A stretch of 64,000 bases of DNA from Microbacterium neungamense (lineage in GTDB: Bacteria; Actinomycetota; Actinomycetes; Actinomycetales; Microbacteriaceae), in the NCBI RefSeq assembly GCF_024971095.1, contig NZ_CP069717.1, forward strand, positions 1,488,001-1,552,000, read 5' to 3'. The stretch's first letter is position 1. Each line of letters begins with the position of its first letter. The notes beneath the pieces were generated by a model. That model was not told where the DNA came from. It worked only from the letters and a program-made list of their open reading frames with translations, and searched no databases. A program made the position numbers and the translations under genes. Shown here piece after piece: positions 59,594 through 64,000 of the stretch.

Positions 59594-61828
59594 AGGCTCC
59601 GGGCGGACGACGACGGGAGTGCCGGCGAGGGCGGCGGTGGTCACCCGGCGGCGGTTGCGCCCCTGACCGGGGGCCTTCGGCTCGGGGAGCGCGTCGAGCA
59701 CGGTCTCCAGGAGCGCCTCGGCCTCGGTGCGCGGCGGCTTGCGGTCCGCGGACCGCTTCTTGCGCGCCTTCTTCGGACGCTCGGCGGCGGGAGCGGCCGG
59801 CTCGGCCGTCTCACGCGGCGCCTCCTCGGAGACGCTGAGCGTCGAGGCGGCGATCTGCGCGAGCGCGGTCTTCGCCCCCTCCGGGATGCCGTGCGTGCCG
59901 ACGCTCGGGGCGGCGGGAGCCGGCGCGGACGGGGCGCTGCCGCGGGAGCGACGGCCCTGGCCGCCGTTGGCGGAGGCGCTGCGGTGCTTCACGACGGGGT
60001 CGTGGTGGACGATGATGCCGCGGCCGGCGCACACGTCGCACGGCTCGCTGAAGGTCTCCAGCAGCCCGAGCCCGAGCTTCTTGCGGGTCATCTGCACGAG
60101 GCCGAGCGAGGTGACCTCCGCCACCTGGTGCTTCGTGCGGTCGCGGCTCAGGCACTCGATCAGGCGGCGCAGCACCAGGTCGCGGTTGGACTCGAGCACC
60201 ATGTCGATGAAGTCGACGACGATGATGCCGCCGATGTCGCGCAGGCGCAGCTGCCGCACGATCTCCTCGGCCGCCTCCAGGTTGTTCTTGGTGACGGTCT
60301 CCTCGAGGTTGCCGCCGGAGCCGACGAACTTGCCGGTGTTCACGTCGACGACCGTCATCGCCTCGGTGCGGTCGATCACCAGCGAGCCGCCGGAGGGCAG
60401 CCACACCTTGCGGTCCAGCGCCTTCTCGATCTGCTCGGTGATGCGGTACGCGTCGAACGGGTCGATCTCGTCCTCGTACGACTCCACGCGCTCCAGCAGG
60501 TCGGGGGCGACGCTCTCCAGGTAGGCGCGGATCGTGCGCTGCGCGTCCTCGCCCTGGATGAGCATCTTCGTGAAGTCCTCGTTGAACACGTCGCGGACGA
60601 TCTTCACGAGCAGATCCGGCTCGGCGTGCAGCAGCGCCGGGGCCTGCTGGGTCTCCACCTGCTTCTGGATGTGCTCCCACTGCGCGGTGAGGCGCTGCAC
60701 GTCGCGGGTGAGCTGCTCCTCGGTGGCGCCCTCGGCGGCGGTGCGCACGATCACGCCGGCGGACTCGGGCAGCACCTCCTTCAGGATGCGCTTCAGCCGG
60801 GCGCGCTCGTTGTCGGGAAGCTTGCGCGAGATGCCGTTCATCGACCCGCCGGGCACGTACACCAGGTAGCGGCCGGGCAGCGAGATCTGGCTGGTCAGGC
60901 GGGCGCCCTTGTGGCCGACCGGGTCCTTCGTGACCTGGACCAGCACGCGGTCGCCAGGCTTGAGCGCGAGCTCGATGCGCCGCGGCTGGTTGCCGGTCTC
61001 CACGCCGTCCCAGTCCACCTCGCCGGAGTACAGCACGGCGTTGCGGCCGCGGCCGATGTCGACGAACGCGGCCTCCATGCTGGGCAGCACGTTCTGGACG
61101 CGGCCGAGGTACACGTTGCCGATCAGCGACGCGTCCTGGTTGCGGGCGACGTAGTGCTCGACGAGCACGTTGTCCTCGAGGACGCCGATCTGGGTGCGGC
61201 CGTTCTTGGAGCGCACCACCATCATCCGGTCGACCGACTCGCGGCGGGCGAGGAACTCGGCCTCGGTCACGACGGGGCGCCGGCGTCCGGCGTCGCGGCC
61301 ATCGCGGCGGCGCTGCTTCTTCGCCTCCAGGCGGGTCGAGCCCTTGATCGCCTTCGGCTCGGTGATGAACTCGACGGTGCGCTGGCGCTGACGAGGCTCG
61401 TCGCGCTGGTCGTCGGCGTCGGACCCGCCGCGGCGACGGCGTCCCCGGCGGCCGGAGCCGCCCTGGTCCTCGGGCTCCTCGTCGCGGCGCGAGCGGGCCG
61501 GCAGCGGCACGATCTCGGGTGCGTAGAAGTGCAGCTGCGTCGACACCTTCGACACGAACACCTCGGGCAGCAGGCCCAGGCTGACCGCGGTCACCGGCTC
61601 CGGCTGGGCGGGCTCCGGCTCGGGCGCGGAAGCCGACGCTTCGACAGGCTCAGCGTCCGCAGGAGGCTCAGCGTCCGCAGGAGGCTCAGCGTCCGCAGGA
61701 GGCTCGGCGTCCGCGACGGGGTCGGCGTCCGTGACGGGGTCGACGGGCGCGAGGATCTCCTCGGCTACCGGCTGCTCCGGCGTCGCGTCGTGGGTGCGGG
61801 TGTTGTTGTCATCGTTCTCGTCGGCCAT
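59558..61828 (-). CDS. rne: ribonuclease E/G family protein
   Basis: 756 aa single-strand endoribonuclease for rRNA processing and mRNA decay. An acidic Pro/Ala-rich N-terminal extension (about 150 residues) includes four PPADAE units and is followed by a basic patch (RRGRRRRGG). Catalytic core: S1 domain (LIGNVYLGRVQNVLPSMEAA), 5' sensor (LPGRYLVYVPGGSMN), DNase I-like region with TVVDVNTGKFVG and IIVVDFIDM, and the Zn-link CDVCAGRG. A disordered C-terminal tail ends the protein. The N-terminal extension is typical of actinobacterial RNase E. ATG 61828. Confidence 0.94.
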   Translation of the reverse strand: MADENDDNNTRTHDATPEQPVAEEILAPVDPVTDADPVADAEPPADAEPPADAEPPADAEPVEASASAPEPEPAQPEPVTAVSLGLLPEVFVSKVSTQLHFYAPEIVPLPARSRRDEEPEDQGGSGRRGRRRRGGSDADDQRDEPRQRQRTVEFITEPKAIKGSTRLEAKKQRRRDGRDAGRRRPVVTEAEFLARRESVDRMMVVRSKNGRTQIGVLEDNVLVEHYVARNQDASLIGNVYLGRVQNVLPSMEAAFVDIGRGRNAVLYSGEVDWDGVETGNQPRRIELALKPGDRVLVQVTKDPVGHKGARLTSQISLPGRYLVYVPGGSMNGISRKLPDNERARLKRILKEVLPESAGVIVRTAAEGATEEQLTRDVQRLTAQWEHIQKQVETQQAPALLHAEPDLLVKIVRDVFNEDFTKMLIQGEDAQRTIRAYLESVAPDLLERVESYEDEIDPFDAYRITEQIEKALDRKVWLPSGGSLVIDRTEAMTVVDVNTGKFVGSGGNLEETVTKNNLEAAEEIVRQLRLRDIGGIIVVDFIDMVLESNRDLVLRRLIECLSRDRTKHQVAEVTSLGLVQMTRKKLGLGLLETFSEPCDVCAGRGIIVHHDPVVKHRSASANGGQGRRSRGSAPSAPAPAAPSVGTHGIPEGAKTALAQIAASTLSVSEEAPRETAEPAAPAAERPKKARKKRSADRKPPRTEAEALLETVLDALPEPKAPGQGRNRRRVTTAALAGTPVVVRPEPSAPVAGGDPQP
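61646..61717 (-). repeat. four in-frame 18-bp repeats inside rne
   Basis: Plus-strand unit AGGCTCAGCGTCCGCAGG at 61646, 61664, 61682 and 61700 (last slightly diverged), encoding PPADAE each time. The first unit overlaps TTCGACAGGCTCAG, the family 1 repeat core in reverse. Confidence 0.88.
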
Positions 61829-62017
61829 CTCTGGCTTGCTCCCTGCGCGGGCACTGGGTGCTCCGCGAAAACTCGTGCGGCATCGGATGCCGCGAACTCA
61901 ATCGGCGTGCGGCCGGCTCAGCAGATCGGCTCAGGCCGCCCTGTCGGACCGCGTGGGGCGTCTACCCCGAAGTCTCATCGATGCGTGTCGCAACAGGTCA
62001 CGACGTCATCTCCCCTC

Positions 62018-62023
62018 ATTATC
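62018..62023 (-). promoter_or_regulatory. candidate -10 box of rne
   Basis: GATAAT on the minus strand about 190 bases before the ATG, giving rne an unusually long leader for this genome. GGGGAG and a three-codon ATG ACG TCG TGA follow directly downstream. Confidence 0.4.
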
Positions 62024-62101
62024 GCACCTCGGAGCCTCCGCCGCGGCATCCGTGCGCGCCGCGCCGCTCGCGTCTCACGCCGATCGCATAGCAACCGTTG
62101 G

Positions 62102-62107
62102 GATAAT
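62102..62107 (+). promoter_or_regulatory. -10 box of leaderless VKOR mRNA
   Basis: GATAAT, 6 bases (CGCGCC), then the ATG at 62114. Confidence 0.6.
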
Positions 62108-62113
62108 CGCGCC

Positions 62114-62725
62114 ATGACCGCCCCGCGCACTCGGCACCTCGGCTACGGAATCTGGCTCATCGTGGCGAGCCTGATCGGATGGTGGGCGGCGTTCCAGCTC
62201 ACGCTGGAGAAGTTCTTCCTGCTGGAGAACCCGGGCGAGCAGACCAGCTGCTACGTGAGCGTGCTGCTGCAGTGCGACAAGAACCTCGGCTCGTGGCAGG
62301 GCGAGGTCTTCGGCTTCCCGAACCCGATCATCGGTCTCACCGGCTGGATGGCCGTGCTCGTGATGGGCGTCGCGGTGATCGCGGGCGCCCGCTTCCCGCG
62401 CTGGTTCTGGGCGCTGTTCGGCCTCGGCATCGCCGGCGCCTTCGCGTTCGTGTGCTGGCTGATCGCGCAGAGCATCTACGTGCTCGCGGTGCTGTGCCCG
62501 TGGTGCATGGCGACCTGGGCGGTGACCATCCCGACCTTCCTCGCCACCGCGGTGCACCTGGTGCGCAACGGCACCCTGGGCGGGTCGGCGGCGGCCAGGG
62601 CGCGGGCCGGGAGGCTGATGGCGTGGGTGCCGCTGGCGACGATCCTCGCCTACGCGCTCGTGATCGCGCTGGCGCAGCTGGCGGGGCTCGACGTGCTGGG
62701 CGAGGTCGCCGGGATGGTGTTCTGA
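62114..62725 (+). CDS. vitamin K epoxide reductase (VKOR) family protein
   Basis: 203 aa with about five membrane helices. Loop cysteines C46 and C54 (TSCYVSVLLQCDKN) and the active pair C128-C131 in VLCPWCMATW match the quinone-linked VKOR that reoxidises a DsbA partner for disulfide formation outside the membrane. No thioredoxin domain is fused. The cytoplasmic CPWC protein at 3938 is not the obvious partner because it lacks a signal peptide. Confidence 0.9.
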   Translation: MTAPRTRHLGYGIWLIVASLIGWWAAFQLTLEKFFLLENPGEQTSCYVSVLLQCDKNLGSWQGEVFGFPNPIIGLTGWMAVLVMGVAVIAGARFPRWFWALFGLGIAGAFAFVCWLIAQSIYVLAVLCPWCMATWAVTIPTFLATAVHLVRNGTLGGSAAARARAGRLMAWVPLATILAYALVIALAQLAGLDVLGEVAGMVF

Positions 62726-62739
62726 CCCGCACGGACGAC

Positions 62740-62766
62740 GAAGGGCGCCCACGAGGGGCGCCCTTC
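62740..62766. terminator. bidirectional terminator between VKOR gene and ndk
   Basis: 11-bp stem GAAGGGCGCCC/GGGCGCCCTTC, loop ACGAG, followed by TCGTTTC. It lies between the two convergent stops. Confidence 0.8.
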
Positions 62767-62783
62767 TCGTTTCAGGGGTCGGC

Positions 62784-63200
62784 TCAGCCGAACCAGATCT
62801 GCAGCTCGCGGGCGGCGGATTCGGGGCTGTCCGAGCCGTGCACCAGGTTCTGCTGCACCTTCAGGCCCCAGTCCCGGCCGAAGTCGCCGCGGATGGTGCC
62901 GGGCGCCGCGACGGTCGGGTCGGTGGCGCCGGCGAGCGAGCGGAAGCCCTCGATCACGCGGTTGCCGGCGAGGCGGATCGCGACCGACGGGCCCGACATC
63001 ATGAACTCGATGAGCGGCTCGTAGAACGGCTTGCCCTCGTGCTCGGCGTAGTGCGCGGCGAGCAGTTCGCGGTCGGGCTCGACGAGACGGATGTCGACGA
63101 GCGCGTACCCCTTCGCCTCGATGCGGGCGAGGATCGCGCCGGTCAGGCCGCGGGCGACGCCGTCGGGCTTGACGAGGACGAGGGTTTCTTCAGTGGCCAT
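62784..63200 (-). CDS. ndk: nucleoside diphosphate kinase
   Basis: 138 aa: TLVLVKPDGVARGLTGAILA, FMMSGPSVAIRLAG and the active-site His in NLVHGSDSPESA. It transfers phosphate between NTPs and NDPs. ATG 63200 (MATEETLVLV). It follows the DUF4233 gene with one base between stop and start. Confidence 0.98.
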   Translation of the reverse strand: MATEETLVLVKPDGVARGLTGAILARIEAKGYALVDIRLVEPDRELLAAHYAEHEGKPFYEPLIEFMMSGPSVAIRLAGNRVIEGFRSLAGATDPTVAAPGTIRGDFGRDWGLKVQQNLVHGSDSPESAARELQIWFG

Positions 63201-63201
63201 G

Positions 63202-63600
63202 TCATTCGCTCTCTGTGTGAGTGTCTGCCGGCGGCCCGGCCGGACCTCGCCGGTCCAGGCGGGCCCCCACGATCGTCGCATACGCCCACATTCCGCCGAA
63301 AATCAGGGCGACGAGGGCGATGGCGGGCACGACCACGGCGGCGAGCAGCACGACGACCTGCAGCGCCCAGCCGACCGCGATGGCGCCGGGCCGGGCGATC
63401 GCCCCGGCCGTGGCGATCATCGCGACCGCGACGGCGAGACCGCCGACGACGCCCCACCAGTCCGGGATGCCGTCCGGCAGCGCCCGCAGCCCGAACACGG
63501 TGAGCCCGGCGAGGAAGACGATGATCGACTCGAAGCCGAGCACGATCGCGCCGAGCTTCTGGACGAGGGTGCGCGGCGCGCGGACGCGCGGACCGCTCAC
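63202..63600 (-). CDS. DUF4233 family membrane protein
   Basis: 132 aa with four hydrophobic helices: LGAIVLGFESIIVFLAGLTV, WWGVVGGLAVAVAMIATAG, AVGWALQVVVLLAAVVVPAI and LVALIFGGMWAYATIVGARL. The folC-DUF4233-ndk order is conserved in actinobacteria, which supports the call. GTG 63600 overlaps the folC stop (GTGA). Function unknown. Confidence 0.87.
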   Translation of the reverse strand: MSGPRVRAPRTLVQKLGAIVLGFESIIVFLAGLTVFGLRALPDGIPDWWGVVGGLAVAVAMIATAGAIARPGAIAVGWALQVVVLLAAVVVPAIALVALIFGGMWAYATIVGARLDRRGPAGPPADTHTESE

Positions 63601-64000
63601 GCCCGCCACCCCGACTTCCAGTCCTCCTCCTCCGCGAGGCCGATCGCCTCGCCCGCCAGCACGACGGACCCGGCGATCACCACGGCGCGGCGGTCGGATG
63701 CGGCCGCCCACTCCCGGGCGGCATCCGCGGCTTCGGCGAGGGTCGGATGCACGCTGGCGCGGCGTCCTCGCTCCTCGACGAGGTCGGCGATGGCATCCGC
63801 GTCGCTGGCGCGCTCGGAGTCGGGGGCGGTGGCGAACACCTCCGTGACCGCCGGCAGCAGCCGGTCGACGATGCCCTCGGCATCCTTGTCGGCGAGCACG
63901 CCGAGCACGAGACCCCACTCGTCGAAGTCGAAGCTGTCGCCGAGCGCCTGCGCCAGCGCGGCGGCGCCGTGCGGGTTGTGCGCCGCGTCGACCAGCACGG
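63597..64000 (-). CDS. folC: folylpolyglutamate synthase/dihydrofolate synthase (3' part)
   Basis: C-terminal ~133 residues; the start lies beyond the window. The Mur-ligase C-terminal domain is seen: VLVDAAHNPHGAAALAQALG, LVLGVLADKDAEGIVDRLLP and RAVVIAGSVVLAGEAIGL. It adds glutamate to folates and, in bifunctional forms, makes dihydrofolate. It shares the folate theme with pabB at 38-39 kb. Confidence 0.94.
   Translation of the reverse strand, partial: VLVDAAHNPHGAAALAQALGDSFDFDEWGLVLGVLADKDAEGIVDRLLPAVTEVFATAPDSERASDADAIADLVEERGRRASVHPTLAEAADAAREWAAASDRRAVVIAGSVVLAGEAIGLAEEEDWKSGWRA

Noticed and set aside
62001..62013. Three-codon ORF before rne as a leader peptide
   Set aside because: Too short to judge from sequence alone; kept only as a remark under the rne leader.

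Overview
The window is a stretch of chromosome from a high-GC Gram-positive actinobacterium, most likely the family Microbacteriaceae and probably Microbacterium. The reasons are very high GC, many GTG/TTG starts, frequent GGATGCC/GGCATCC words, the gene order (hrcA-dnaJ-rsmE-HIT-phoH-ybeY-corC-like-era; rplU-rpmA-obgE-proB-proA-nadD-rsfS; comEA-comEC-holA-rpsT-lepA), actinobacterial families such as DUF4031, DUF4233 and DUF1990, and a leucine leader peptide before leuA. This is inference from content; no search was run.

Layout. 1-9.5 kb: partial dnaG, dgt and dusB in one minus-strand operon; a glutathione peroxidase; a DsbA-family oxidoreductase; a P-loop gene broken by a 58-bp tandem duplication; uppS-recO; a TRIC-type channel gene with a one-base frameshift; leuA with an attenuator. 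9.6-19.3 kb: a lipoprotein, then a long minus-strand cluster (DUF1990-hemW, and HrcA/DnaJ chaperone control through RNA maturation to era), with a CIRCE operator before hrcA. 19.4-25.2 kb: an oligopeptide ABC transporter (two permeases, fused ATPases, binding protein). 25.4-28.5 kb: lepA, a hydrolase and rpsT. 28.5-41.4 kb: holA, a HAD phosphatase, a secreted esterase, comEC-comEA, leuS, pabB, a DedA protein and an APP1-like phosphatase. 41.4-45.7 kb: a predicted glycosylase, a NagZ-type lipoprotein, a family-5 uracil-DNA glycosylase and a flavoprotein.

45.8-49.5 kb is the accessory part. A tRNA-Ala(GGC) and its terminator are followed by about 3.2 kb of visibly lower-GC DNA carrying a coiled-coil plus CHAT (caspase-like) protease gene and a RelA/SpoT-fold nucleotidyltransferase gene. 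It ends in the 3' remnant of an alcohol dehydrogenase gene. This cassette is the best candidate for a little-described system, plausibly a protease-controlled alarmone toxin or defence module.

49.5-64 kb returns to core DNA: a coiled-coil protein, an acidic protein, two membrane proteins, rsfS, a tail-anchored acidic protein, nadD, a small His-rich membrane protein, proA, proB, obgE, rpmA, rplU, DUF4031, an RNase E/G, a VKOR protein, ndk, DUF4233 and partial folC.

Two features recur. First, at least eighteen genes have a TANNNT-like -10 box exactly 6 or 7 bases before the start codon, the signature of leaderless mRNAs; this spacing also settles several start choices. Second, two families of short dispersed repeats (one around CCTGAGCCTGTCGAAGGG, one running from CGGTCGTTGAGCGAG to GAGACGAAACGC) sit at gene ends, where they supply stop codons, and inside hemW and the RNase E gene.
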